Positions 1 to 8,156 of a DNA stretch of 49,716 nucleotides are shown here, piece after piece (within the stretch, counting starts at the first letter, position 1; the number at the start of each line of letters is the position of its first letter). Made by a program: the position numbers and the translations under genes. The stretch comes from Bacillus_I endophytica_A (GTDB taxonomy: Bacteria; Bacillota; Bacilli; Bacillales; Bacillaceae_H): NCBI RefSeq assembly GCF_026790145.1, contig NZ_JALAMS010000016.1, forward strand, positions 1 through 49,716. Direction: 5' to 3'. The notes below the pieces were generated by a model. It ran no database searches. It saw nothing but the letters and a program-made list of their open reading frames with translations, and had not been told where the DNA came from.

Positions 1-90
1 TTACCGGTCCCGCAGTTTTGGACGGGGACAGTTTTTGCGTCTAAACTAGTGGAGTAAGCCACACTATATAGAAGCGACTTCTTGTCGCAC
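1..90 (-). other. 5' end of a group II intron (cut by window edge)
   Basis: On the minus strand the sequence starts GTGCGACAAGAAGTCGCTTC at position 90 and runs leftward out of the window. GUGCGAC is the conserved 5' splice-site start of bacterial group II introns. The following stretch, including GACGCAAAAACTGTCCCCGT and GCGGGACCGG, reads like intron domain I. The 5' exon side (105-91, minus) is ATAACATGTTTTATG, almost the same as the exon bases before the second intron-like terminus at 49698. That is expected if both are pairing sites (IBS) for one intron family. The reverse transcriptase would lie outside the window. An insertion-sequence inverted repeat is the alternative reading. Confidence 0.62.
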
Positions 91-165
91 CATAAAACAT
101 GTTATAGGAAAACTATGTATTCTTAATGTTGGAAGTCGACTATTTTTGGCTAAATTAAGGGTAAC

Positions 166-209
166 CAAAACATAAATAAAGAGGAAGCAAAACATAAATA
201 AAGAGGAAG
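166..209. repeat. 22-bp tandem duplication
   Basis: The unit CAAAACATAAATAAAGAGGAAG occurs twice back to back at 166-187 and 188-209. Each copy carries the left arm of the terminator that follows, so the right arm (218-229) could pair with either copy. It looks like a recent slippage duplication. Confidence 0.85.
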
Positions 210-229
210 CAAGTTCTCTTCCTCTTTAT
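198..229 (-). terminator. Terminator after the NCS1 permease gene
   Basis: A perfect 12-bp inverted repeat (ATAAAGAGGAAG at 198-209, CTTCCTCTTTAT at 218-229) with an 8-nt loop lies 21 bp beyond the permease stop codon. It probably ends permease transcription. Confidence 0.6.
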
Positions 230-250
230 GATAAAGTTATTCTTTTTTCT

Positions 251-1627
251 CTATAAAGCAGTTTTTTCGTGTGTTGAAGAGGGCTGACTTTTATTTAACT
301 TCCGTTTCATTGGAAAATAGTACAAAATTGCGGGGACAATTAATCCCACTAACCAAGCAATGTCCGCCCCTCCAAAAGCCTTTGCTATAGGACCTATATA
401 GAATGAAGTATTAATAAAAGGAATTTCTGCAATAATGGCTATACCAAACGCTATACATGTAACTTGGTTTATCTTCCCGTATTGACCATTTAAGTCAAAG
501 ATATCTTTCACATTATATTTACCATGACGTAATAAATAATAATCTACAAGGTTAATAGATGTCCAAGGGATTAAGAAATAACTAATAAAAAAGATAAAGT
601 TTAAGAAAAAGGACAGAAAATTACTTTGTCCTAATAGACACAAAATAGTACCTGCTAACGTAACACAAAATATCATTCCTATACGAACTTTTTGTGTTAC
701 TTTTATCTTCCAAAAAGGTTCTATGGTTGTAATGGTTGACATGAAGGCGCCATATAAATTAAAAACATTAATAGCAAGCTGGCCAAAAATAATAATTAGG
801 TACATGAAGATAGAAAATTTTCCAAATAAAGAGGCTAAATTCCCCCCAGAGTGATCAAGAAAATTGGGAATTGCAATAGTCAAAGTTGCTCCTAAAACCA
901 TCATCCATACCGTTCCAACAAATGTACCTAGATAGCTATACCAAAATGTTTGAGAAGTTGATGTATTCACTGGCAGATAGCGAGAGTAGTCTGCTACGTA
1001 TGGGGCGTATGCTAATTGCCATGTTGCTACAACACTAATCGATAGCAAGAATACAGGCCAATCTAAGCTAACTAACGACAAGCTGCCTGTCGGAAGTGGT
1101 AACTGAAATATAATAATAGTTGCTACTAGGTAAATTACAAGGGAGGACCATGATAATAATTTCTGCATTTTATGAATTAAATCGTGACCGTAAATTGTCA
1201 CTACAAAACAAATAATGCTTAAAATTATGATACTCCAGCTCTGATTAATAGGAATTAAACTACTTAAAGTTTGAGCTGCAAGCACACTACTACTCGCAAA
1301 AAAACCTAAGTAAACGAACATTACAAGAAATAATGGAAAGATGGCTCCAATTACTCCAAACTGTGCTCGACTCTGAACCATTTGAGGGATTCCAAGTTTA
1401 GGGCCCTGAGCAGAATGAGAAGCCATGAAAATGGCACCTAATAGTGTTCCAATAATGATAGCAGCAAAACTCCAAAATAGATTAAGACCTAAACTAATGG
1501 GTAATGCACCTGTTACAAGAGTTGTAACATGCATATTTGCGCCAAACCAAATAGGGAATAAATCACGAGCTTTACCATGCCGTTCCTCCACTGGAACAAA
1601 TTCAATACTACGTGTTTCAACTTTCAC
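251..1627 (-). CDS. NCS1 family nucleobase/N-heterocycle permease
   Basis: A 458-residue integral membrane protein with about 12 hydrophobic segments and a soluble N-terminus. The first third carries the NCS1 (purine-cytosine permease) signature: FGANMHVTT near residue 29, a run of GALPISLGL, then GPKLGIPQMVQSRAQFG near residue 75. Family members are proton or sodium symporters for purines, pyrimidines, hydantoins, thiamine or pyridoxine. The start is GTG at 1627, preceded by GAGGAGGCGTGTCCC. It lies 550 bp downstream of the catabolic operon on the same strand, with its own upstream region holding two TGTATACA palindromes. It is therefore the likely uptake system for that operon's substrate. 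Which heterocycle it carries cannot be read from sequence. Confidence 0.85.
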   Translation of the reverse strand: MKVETRSIEFVPVEERHGKARDLFPIWFGANMHVTTLVTGALPISLGLNLFWSFAAIIIGTLLGAIFMASHSAQGPKLGIPQMVQSRAQFGVIGAIFPLFLVMFVYLGFFASSSVLAAQTLSSLIPINQSWSIIILSIICFVVTIYGHDLIHKMQKLLSWSSLVIYLVATIIIFQLPLPTGSLSLVSLDWPVFLLSISVVATWQLAYAPYVADYSRYLPVNTSTSQTFWYSYLGTFVGTVWMMVLGATLTIAIPNFLDHSGGNLASLFGKFSIFMYLIIIFGQLAINVFNLYGAFMSTITTIEPFWKIKVTQKVRIGMIFCVTLAGTILCLLGQSNFLSFFLNFIFFISYFLIPWTSINLVDYYLLRHGKYNVKDIFDLNGQYGKINQVTCIAFGIAIIAEIPFINTSFYIGPIAKAFGGADIAWLVGLIVPAILYYFPMKRKLNKSQPSSTHEKTAL

Positions 1628-2176
1628 GGGACACGCCTCCTCATAAATTAACTGTTGAAAGTATTTGTATACATAAATGCATGTAGTGAAATTAAATTAG
1701 ACTATATGAATAAACCTGTATACATTCTCTTCTTACAAAACATTTCAGACTATAAGGTTCTTATCCATTTACATACTTACACTCCATTAAGGGTTGATAA
1801 TATCTGAATAATCAGAAAAATAAAGTTTTGATATTTTTCTCCTTTAGTCCCGTAAATGTCACATAGTAGAATCTGTTAATGCAAGAGGAATAATACTTAC
1901 TACCGTTAATTCAAGAGGAACGTTTATCCTGTATAGTTATCTGCTTATAAAGCAATAATAACCTGCATCTTAATAGAGAAATTTTATACTATGTTTCATA
2001 GCATATACTCACTAAAAAAACAGAGCATAATGCATTTACGGATATTCCATTATTCTATTTTAAGCTAATTAAGGTTCCTAAAATTATTTTTAGTAGAAAG
2101 ATTAGGGAATTTAATATTTTCTATTAATTGTTGTTTGCAAATAAGATTTGCACCACCAAAAAACTTCTTGCTTGTC
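1628..2176. other. Intergenic region between YciI gene and permease
   Basis: No gene is seen. The 100 bp nearest the permease holds the TGTATACA pair. Around 1878-1932 two related stretches (GTTAATGCAAGAGGAAT and GTTAATTCAAGAGGAAC) lie about 37 bp apart; their meaning is unknown. Confidence 0.5.
1666..1724 (-). promoter_or_regulatory. Two TGTATACA palindromes upstream of the permease
   Basis: TGTATACA occurs at 1666-1673 and 1717-1724, 51 bp apart, 39 and 90 bp upstream of the permease GTG. Eight-base palindromes of this kind are typical half-site pairs for GntR/FCD regulators. The nearby GntR protein (9340-10023) is the natural candidate to bind them, which would tie uptake to catabolism. 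Confidence 0.45.
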
Positions 2177-2443
2177 TTAAGGAAGTTCTAAAACTTCCCA
2201 TTCCTTGAGTTCTAAACGACGAACCCCTTCCAGAACATGGGGATCATTCTCCGCCATATATTTGGCTTCTTCTAGAGTTTCAGCGATATAGATAACCATT
2301 CCACCTGATTTATCTGAAAAAGGCCCTCTTCCCCAAATTTTCCCTTGTTGATCTAGTTTATTAAGATATTCAATATGATAAGGGAGAATCTTTTTATTCT
2401 TTTCTAAATCGAGCATATGCAATATTGCCGCGTAATACCTCAT
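2177..2443 (-). CDS. YciI family protein
   Basis: An 88-residue protein with the whole YciI (dimeric alpha/beta ferredoxin-like) fold: MRYYAAILHML at the start, RGPFSDKSGGMVIYIAETLEEAKYMAENDPHV in the middle, and a C-terminal strand REWEVLEL-like. YciI proteins occur in catabolic clusters, where some act as small lyases or dehydrochlorinases on ring-cleavage products through a conserved His/Asp pair; here H30-region and D78-like residues are present. It follows the aldehyde dehydrogenase by 28 bp, so it is probably the last gene of the operon. A precise reaction cannot be assigned. Confidence 0.75.
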   Translation of the reverse strand: MRYYAAILHMLDLEKNKKILPYHIEYLNKLDQQGKIWGRGPFSDKSGGMVIYIAETLEEAKYMAENDPHVLEGVRRLELKEWEVLELP

Positions 2444-2471
2444 CTATTACGCCTCCTATTTAAACTAAAGA

Positions 2472-3893
2472 TTAGTTTCTATTCCAAACAACGAGTTTTA
2501 TCTCGGTCATTTCCTCAATTGCGTATTTTAACCCCTCTCTACCAAAACCACTCTCTTTTACTCCCCCATAAGGCATATGATCAACACGGAAAGTAGGGAT
2601 ATCATTAATCATGACGCCACCTACATGCAATTTTTCTGCTGCATTCAAAGCTGTATGTACATTTTCTGTATAGATTCCAGCTTGTAGACCATAGCGTGAA
2701 TCGTTAACCAACTCAAAAGCTTCTTCAATAGAACTAACTTTATTAATTAAAACAATTGGGGCAAATACTTCTTGGCAAGATACTTTTAAAGAAGGCTCAG
2801 CATTTAAAATAACAGTTGGATAAAGGATATTATTCTCCACTTTTCCTCCTGTAACAATGTCTGCCCCACGTTCCTCTGCCTCCCTTATCCACTCCATACT
2901 TCTTTCTAAATCATTTGAAGAAATTAAAGCCGATAAATCTGTCTCAGCATCAAGAGGATTTCCTACTACTAATTTATTTGTTGCTTCAACAAATTTTTCA
3001 ACAAATTCATTATAGATTTCTTCATGAACATAAACACGTTGTAATGAAATACAAACCTGACCTTGATTAGAAAAAGCTCCGGTTACACAACGGGAAATAA
3101 TCTTATCAATATCAATCCCTTTATCAATAATTACTCCTGCATTAGATCCAAGCTCCAATGTTACTCGCTTTAACCCAGCCTTATTTCGAATCCCCATTCC
3201 TACACTTGGGCTACCAGTAAAGGTAATCATATTTACTCTCTTATCATTGACAATCTGATCTCCAATCACTCGACCACTTCCTGTTACTACATTGAGAGCT
3301 CCATTGGGAAGCCCAGCTTCTTGTAGTAGTTCAGCTATAAAAAAGGCTGATAAGGGTGTCTGTGAAGCTGGTTTTAAGACAATAGTATTACCAGCTGCGA
3401 TTGCTGGACCAATTTTATGGGCTACTAAATTCATTGGAAAATTAAAAGGTGTAATAGCCCCTATGACACCTATAGGTTCTCTTTTTGTATAAGCAATTCT
3501 TCCTTCTCCCCCTTGAGCAGCATCAAGTGGCAATGTTTCACCATAAATTCGCTTTGCTTCTTCTGCAGCAAACTTATAAGTTTCTATTGTACGAGCAACT
3601 TCCGATTTAGCTGTTGTAATAGGTTTTGCAGCCTCTAGTGCGAGAATTCGTGCAGCTTCGTCTGCCTTTTGTTCTAATAGTCTACTTAAAGACTCTAAAA
3701 TCCTTGCCCTTTGATGGGCTGGCATCTTCGCCATTTCATTACGGGCCTGATAAGCAACCTCTATGGCTTGATTTGTTTCTCTTTCAGTGGCTATAGGAAT
3801 TTCAGCAATTACTTCTCCAGAATAGGGAGAAGATAGTGAGGTATACTCATCAGTTTCTATCCATTCCCCATTTATGAATAATCTTTTTTTCAT
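2472..3893 (-). CDS. NAD(P)-dependent aldehyde dehydrogenase (PhnY/lactaldehyde-type subgroup)
   Basis: A 473-residue ALDH superfamily enzyme. Visible landmarks are the oxyanion Asn in TPFNFP (N151), the cofactor stretch VLKPASQTP (~173), FTGSPSVG (~225), general base Glu in LELGSNA (E247) and the nucleophilic Cys in NQGQVCISLQRVYV (C281). ELGSNA instead of the usual ELGGKS, together with QVCISLQR, places it near phosphonoacetaldehyde/lactaldehyde dehydrogenases rather than betaine-aldehyde types. It oxidises a small aldehyde to the acid in the cytoplasm. It is one of two ALDH genes in the operon, which suggests two successive aldehyde oxidations in the pathway. The real substrate is unknown; succinate semialdehyde or formamido-aldehyde intermediates are possible. 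Confidence 0.88.
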   Translation of the reverse strand: MKKRLFINGEWIETDEYTSLSSPYSGEVIAEIPIATERETNQAIEVAYQARNEMAKMPAHQRARILESLSRLLEQKADEAARILALEAAKPITTAKSEVARTIETYKFAAEEAKRIYGETLPLDAAQGGEGRIAYTKREPIGVIGAITPFNFPMNLVAHKIGPAIAAGNTIVLKPASQTPLSAFFIAELLQEAGLPNGALNVVTGSGRVIGDQIVNDKRVNMITFTGSPSVGMGIRNKAGLKRVTLELGSNAGVIIDKGIDIDKIISRCVTGAFSNQGQVCISLQRVYVHEEIYNEFVEKFVEATNKLVVGNPLDAETDLSALISSNDLERSMEWIREAEERGADIVTGGKVENNILYPTVILNAEPSLKVSCQEVFAPIVLINKVSSIEEAFELVNDSRYGLQAGIYTENVHTALNAAEKLHVGGVMINDIPTFRVDHMPYGGVKESGFGREGLKYAIEEMTEIKLVVWNRN

Positions 3894-3950
3894 ATATCAT
3901 TTCTCTTCCTTTCACCCATTAATTATAATTTTCAGCACCTAATTTATCGA

Positions 3951-4241
3951 TTAAGTACCTGTTTCTAAATAATCCTTCGAAAAGTAGTTCTGTAATTTTA
4001 TAGATAAACCTCCAGGTCCAAACTTCAATCGACCTTTTTCTGCCGTTTCAGATTTGAATTTTATTGATTCTAAAAAAGATAAGATATTTCGACGTCTTTC
4101 TAATATATCTGTTAATCCGTGTTTATAAAGCCAAGCATCTATTGTATTGTATACACCTCTGTTAATGCCATATTGAGAGTCACATAAGTTAACAAACATC
4201 AAGTCAGGTAAATGAATATTCCTTTCTAAAACTTTATTCAT
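3951..4241 (-). CDS. Unknown 96-residue protein in the catabolic operon
   Basis: I do not recognise this protein. It starts MNKVLERN behind a good Shine-Dalgarno (AGGAGGGATAAA), is soluble and mainly helical, and has a Gly-rich turn FGPGG near residue 75. Spacing to the neighbours is short (46 bp to the riboflavin kinase, 57 bp to the aldehyde dehydrogenase), so it is almost certainly co-transcribed with the flavin and aldehyde enzymes. It may be a small accessory or substrate-handling protein. No catalytic motif can be named. Confidence 0.7.
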   Translation of the reverse strand: MNKVLERNIHLPDLMFVNLCDSQYGINRGVYNTIDAWLYKHGLTDILERRRNILSFLESIKFKSETAEKGRLKFGPGGLSIKLQNYFSKDYLETGT

Positions 4242-4287
4242 TTTATCCCTCCTATTAAAAGTAATTCATTTTTAGCCATCTGTTAGC

Positions 4288-4686
4288 TTACAAACGACTT
4301 TTAGCAAACTCAATATCCTTCTTAATTTGCAAAATTAACTGATCCAAATTTTCAAAGGCAATTTCATTCCGTATAAAGAAACAAACATCAACTTCTAGAC
4401 GTTCGTTGTAAATTACTTTATTAAAATCAAAGATATGCACTTCGTAGTGGATACACGATTTTTCTTCATTAATCGTAGGTCTTGTTCCGACATTCATAAT
4501 TCCTAAAAAAGATTCTTTATTATATATAACCCTTACGGCATATACCCCATGTGATAAATAGATTTTTTGTGAATCCACAAAAAGATTTGCAGTAGGAAAG
4601 CCTATTTCCCGGCCTATTTGATTTCCCATAATTACACGACCGGTAAACGTACATAAAACTTTTGATTTGTCTGTACGAAGAATCAT
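4288..4686 (-). CDS. Stand-alone riboflavin kinase domain
   Basis: A 132-residue protein equal to only the C-terminal flavokinase half of bifunctional RibF. It shows GRVIMGNQIGREIGFPTANL (~16-35, the ATP/riboflavin loop with PTAN), GVYAV (~47) and GIMNVGTRPT (~61-70), followed by a C-terminal helix. The N-terminal FAD-synthetase half is absent, and the protein starts with its own ATG directly before the domain, so this is not a truncated remnant. It would convert riboflavin to FMN with ATP. It sits between the FMN reductase and the unknown gene, in an operon whose first enzyme is a flavin monooxygenase, so dedicated FMN supply is the simple reading. A role in flavin breakdown, as in riboflavin-lyase clusters, is an alternative. 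Confidence 0.85.
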   Translation of the reverse strand: MILRTDKSKVLCTFTGRVIMGNQIGREIGFPTANLFVDSQKIYLSHGVYAVRVIYNKESFLGIMNVGTRPTINEEKSCIHYEVHIFDFNKVIYNERLEVDVCFFIRNEIAFENLDQLILQIKKDIEFAKSRL

Positions 4687-4706
4687 ATACTTTCCCTACC
4701 TTCCTA

Positions 4707-5252
4707 TCAAACTTCTACTCCCTTTAGAGACTTTTGCATATAAACGACTTCTTTAGCCAGATTGTTCACTCTAGTTATAACCTCTTCATCAACTAATTCT
4801 TTTTGATCATTGAAATGACTATTATGAGCATATACATAACTAGGAGCAACAAAGGATCTAAAGTATCCCGCAATAGGTTTTAATTGGTTTTCAATCACAA
4901 GATAATGCTGATAAGTTCCCCCTGTTGCAGCGAATCCCATTACTTTGTTACGGAAAGATGTTGGAGGAATTAAATCAAATAAATTTTTAAGAACTCCGGT
5001 AATAGACCCCTGAAATATAGGAGTGCCAATAATATAGAAATCAGCTGAAGAAACGATATCAATGACTTTTCTCGTATCTTCGTTATAGGTAGAAGGGTTC
5101 CGTCCATCACAGAACTGGACATCGTAATTTTTCATATCCAGCAATTCCACCTTAATTTCCGGGTTGTTTCTTTTTACCTCTTCTAATAGGTTCTGAATGA
5201 CTATAGCTGTCTTTGATCCTGTTATAGTTCCTGAAATCCCCAGTAATTTCAT
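4707..5252 (-). CDS. NADPH-dependent FMN reductase
   Basis: A 181-residue flavodoxin-like reductase of the SsuE/MsuE type. It begins MKLLGISGTITGSKTA (phosphate-binding loop after strand 1) and has the family motif IGTPIFQGSITGVLKNLFDL (~75-93, corresponding to P(I/V)Y..SY.G.LK), then NKVMGFAATGG (~103). These enzymes pass hydride from NAD(P)H to free FMN and supply FMNH2 to a partner monooxygenase. It lies 15 bp after an aldehyde dehydrogenase and 20 bp before the riboflavin kinase. The partner is most likely the LLM-class oxygenase at 8157-9305. Functional coupling is inferred from the operon. Confidence 0.88.
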   Translation of the reverse strand: MKLLGISGTITGSKTAIVIQNLLEEVKRNNPEIKVELLDMKNYDVQFCDGRNPSTYNEDTRKVIDIVSSADFYIIGTPIFQGSITGVLKNLFDLIPPTSFRNKVMGFAATGGTYQHYLVIENQLKPIAGYFRSFVAPSYVYAHNSHFNDQKELVDEEVITRVNNLAKEVVYMQKSLKGVEV

Positions 5253-5267
5253 ATTTAAAACGCTCCT

Positions 5268-6752
5268 TTACCTCATAATGAATGGGTCGACCATAGGTTC
5301 AGTTGAAGTATTCATCCAAACTACTTTATTTTGAGTATATTCATGAATGGACTCCACTCCGCCTTCTCTTCCATATCCACTCCAGTGTGATCCTCCAATA
5401 GATGCAATGGGGGAGATACTTCTATAAGTATTAACCCATACAATACCAGCTCGAACTGCCTTAGATATTTGATGTGCCCTTGCCAAATTGTTTGTCCAAA
5501 TACCCGCAGCCAATCCATAGTTTGTGTTATTGGCTAAGCTAATGACTTCTTCTTCATTTTCAAATGGTATGATTGTTAAAACGGGGCCAAATATCTCTTC
5601 CTGAGCAATTCGAATTTCAGCATTAGTATGTTCAAAAATGGTTGGTTCAAAATACCATCCTTTTTTTAAATGTGCTGGTCGTTTTCCCCCGTAAATAAGA
5701 TTAGCTCCTTGTCCCTTTCCTAGTTCAACATAATGTTCCATTCTTTTTAATTGTGATTCGGTTGCTAATGGTCCCATTTCTGTTGTTGGCGACATAGGAT
5801 CGCCAATAACAATATTAGATGTGCGCGTAACAATTCGATCAACGACCTCATTATAAATACTTTTATGGAGAAACGCCCTAGATCCAGCCACACAACTCTG
5901 CCCCGATGCTCCAAAAATTCCTGCAATGATACCCATTGAAGCGCTTTCAATATCTGCATCATCAAAGACGATATTTGGTGATTTCCCTCCCAATTCTAAT
6001 GATAATTGGGAAAAGTGTTTAGCTGAATTATGAACGACATGACGAGCTGACTCTGTTCCACCCGTAAAGGCAATTTTTCTAACAAGTGGGTGGCTTGTTA
6101 AAGCATTTCCAACAGGATCGCCAAACCCAGTCACTACATTTACAACACCTGGTGGGAATCCTGCTTTTTCTATGAGTGGCATTAATTCTAATAAGGAAGC
6201 AGAAGTAACTTCAGATGGTTTAATTACTATTGTGTTACCAGCTGCCAATGCTGGCGCTAGTTTTAACGTTGTAAGGTACAAAGGGGAGTTCCAAGGTGTA
6301 ATAGCAGCTACTACCCCTAAAGGTTCTCTGGAAGTAAATACAAACATGTCTTTCTTATCAATAGGAAGAGTATCCCCATGAATTTTATTAGCGAGCCCTG
6401 CATAATAATAGTAGAATTCAGGAATATATTGAAGTTGTCCTCGCATTTCACGAATTAATTTTCCGTTATCTAATGTTTCGTAATCAGCTAGTTTCTCATA
6501 ATCTTCTGCTATCAAATCGCCTAAACGTTGTAGTAGTTTTCCACGTTGTGAATATGTCATGGAAGTCCATTCAGAGTTCTCAAAAGCCTGGTGGGCAACT
6601 TGTACGGCTCTCTCTACATCCTCTGATGTTCCTTTTGCTACTTGGCACCAAGGTTCACCCGTTGCTGGATTGTAGCTCGTAAAATATCCACCATCACTTG
6701 ATTCAACCCATTCTCCGTTGATATACATTTTATATTTTGCTAGTTCTGTCAT
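5268..6752 (-). CDS. Aldehyde dehydrogenase (first of two in the operon)
   Basis: A 494-residue ALDH enzyme with all catalytic landmarks: TPWNSP (N154), VIKPSEVTSAS (~177), FTGGTESARHV (~229), LELGGKSPN (E253), and GASGQSCVAGSR with nucleophile C287. Length and motifs fit the broad betaine-aldehyde/phenylacetaldehyde type. The ATG overlaps the stop of the preceding alpha/beta hydrolase gene by 4 bp, a sign of translational coupling and tight operon membership. It probably oxidises the open-chain aldehyde made by the flavin oxygenase. The substrate is inferred only; its partner ALDH at 2472-3893 is from a different subgroup. Confidence 0.88.
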   Translation of the reverse strand: MTELAKYKMYINGEWVESSDGGYFTSYNPATGEPWCQVAKGTSEDVERAVQVAHQAFENSEWTSMTYSQRGKLLQRLGDLIAEDYEKLADYETLDNGKLIREMRGQLQYIPEFYYYYAGLANKIHGDTLPIDKKDMFVFTSREPLGVVAAITPWNSPLYLTTLKLAPALAAGNTIVIKPSEVTSASLLELMPLIEKAGFPPGVVNVVTGFGDPVGNALTSHPLVRKIAFTGGTESARHVVHNSAKHFSQLSLELGGKSPNIVFDDADIESASMGIIAGIFGASGQSCVAGSRAFLHKSIYNEVVDRIVTRTSNIVIGDPMSPTTEMGPLATESQLKRMEHYVELGKGQGANLIYGGKRPAHLKKGWYFEPTIFEHTNAEIRIAQEEIFGPVLTIIPFENEEEVISLANNTNYGLAAGIWTNNLARAHQISKAVRAGIVWVNTYRSISPIASIGGSHWSGYGREGGVESIHEYTQNKVVWMNTSTEPMVDPFIMR

Positions 6753-7561
6753 TTGGTCATCTCCTTTTCAGAATATTTACTTAGTTGAGAAAGTAGGAGT
6801 TGATTTAGCGACTCAGGCGCCTCAATAGGTAACATGTGCCTAATGCCTTGGAAAATAACGACCTCTGAATGAGAAATTTCCTTAGCCATAAGTTCAGCCA
6901 TTTCTGGGGTTGATCCATAATCCAATTCCCCTGTAACAATAAGAGTTTGACACTCTATTTGTGTTAATTGCTCATATATTTCTTCATCAGCCGTAGCAAA
7001 CACGCGATAAGCTGCTGCATAAGCATCAGGTTGATTATTTTCAAGACATTTTTGAATTTGCCCTACTACCTCAAGATTTTCCTCTATAAAAGTCTGATTA
7101 AACCAACGTTTTATAGCCGCCTCAATAGTAGATTTATGTCCTTCTTTTTCAACTTTCTCTACCCTTGTAAGGACACCTTTTCTCTGCTCCTTGGAGCGTT
7201 TGGCGACGGAACTTATAATATTTAATGAAGATACTTTATTTGGATGAGATATAGCGTATGCTTGAGCAACTAATCCCCCCATAGAAAACCCTACTAAATG
7301 AGCTTCCGAAAGATTCAACAAAGAAAATAAATCATCTAATTGTTTAACAAAATGTTCTAACGCATAAGGCCCCGGGGGGCAGTCAGATCTCCCGTGGCCT
7401 AGCATGTCATAACAAATAACCCGATATTGGGAGGATAAAGATTTCACTTGCTTATGCCACATGTTTAGATCTAATCCAACCCCATGAATAAGTATAATCG
7501 GAACTCCTTGTCCTTCTTCCATATAATAAGTGGAACAATTACAGTTTAAAGATTGTTTCAT
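6749..7561 (-). CDS. Alpha/beta hydrolase
   Basis: A 270-residue alpha/beta-hydrolase fold protein. The oxyanion-hole stretch is IHGVGLDLNMW (~25-35), DMLGHGRSD follows at ~52, the nucleophile elbow is GFSMGG (S93), the acid is in TGELDYG (D214) and the base in GIRHMLP (H242). It resembles RutD, 3-oxoadipate enol-lactonase and C-C hydrolases. Its ATG region overlaps the stop of the AA_synth gene by a single base, and its own stop overlaps the ALDH start, so all three are coupled. In this pathway it would hydrolyse an amide, ester or enol-lactone intermediate, for example an N-formyl intermediate; the reaction is not settled by sequence. Confidence 0.85.
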   Translation of the reverse strand: MKQSLNCNCSTYYMEEGQGVPIILIHGVGLDLNMWHKQVKSLSSQYRVICYDMLGHGRSDCPPGPYALEHFVKQLDDLFSLLNLSEAHLVGFSMGGLVAQAYAISHPNKVSSLNIISSVAKRSKEQRKGVLTRVEKVEKEGHKSTIEAAIKRWFNQTFIEENLEVVGQIQKCLENNQPDAYAAAYRVFATADEEIYEQLTQIECQTLIVTGELDYGSTPEMAELMAKEISHSEVVIFQGIRHMLPIEAPESLNQLLLSQLSKYSEKEMTK

Positions 7562-8142
7562 TACGATTTCAATCCCATTTCTACCATATCCTGATGACGA
7601 TCGCCAATTCGTGGATGTGGACGCCCTCCTGTGGAAGCACCAATGGCTACAACAATTTCATCCGCACGTGGTGCGTCTGGTATATTCACTTCAAAAGTAA
7701 TAAAATGAGAACGTTTGGATTCATCAGTTTTGTGTACCATTGGGATGGTAATATAAGTACCTGGTCCACCTCGTTTATTTGTAAAAGATAAAATACTGGT
7801 TCCCTCTACTGCATCACGAAACTTGTTACCGAATCTAAACGTGTGAATGAGGGCAGAAGCATGTTCTAATTCGCCATTTACACCAACTACAGCTGCCTTA
7901 CCAAATGCTTCTACCTGATCAGAGGAATCAATAACTTCAAATAGTTTGTTAACAAGCATCTCGCCTAATGGAGGAGCGTATTCTAAAATCTTCGGTTTTA
8001 AATCCTCCGTATACTCACAATCATTCCATGGGTTTTGAAGAACTGCTACAGCAGCAATGTTTAAAATTGGTGGTTTTACCTCCTTTCCACCCTCCATTCT
8101 TGTTTCCTCAACTACTGTATACAATTTTCGAACATTCACCAT
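7561..8142 (-). CDS. AA_synth (DUF1185) family protein
   Basis: A 193-residue protein of the family annotated 'amino acid synthesis' (Pfam AA_synth, formerly DUF1185). Visible blocks include ILNIAAVAVLQNPW (~26-39), GKAAVVGVNGELEHASALIHT (~81-101) and a C-terminal VVAIGASTGGRPHPRIGD (~165-182). The family has a chorismate-mutase-like/YjgF-like trimeric fold and is commonly next to flavin monooxygenases, but to my knowledge no reaction has been proven. It lies between the LLM oxygenase (14 bp away) and the hydrolase. I infer that it handles an unstable ring-opening product, perhaps as YjgF/RutC-type proteins do. The family name should not be taken as its function. Confidence 0.8.
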   Translation of the reverse strand: MVNVRKLYTVVEETRMEGGKEVKPPILNIAAVAVLQNPWNDCEYTEDLKPKILEYAPPLGEMLVNKLFEVIDSSDQVEAFGKAAVVGVNGELEHASALIHTFRFGNKFRDAVEGTSILSFTNKRGGPGTYITIPMVHKTDESKRSHFITFEVNIPDAPRADEIVVAIGASTGGRPHPRIGDRHQDMVEMGLKS

Positions 8143-8156
8143 AATAAATAGCCCCC

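Noticed and set aside
8107..8125. Further TGTATACA-like site (CTGTATACAAT) near 8117
   Set aside because: It lies inside the AA_synth coding sequence and has no promoter context.
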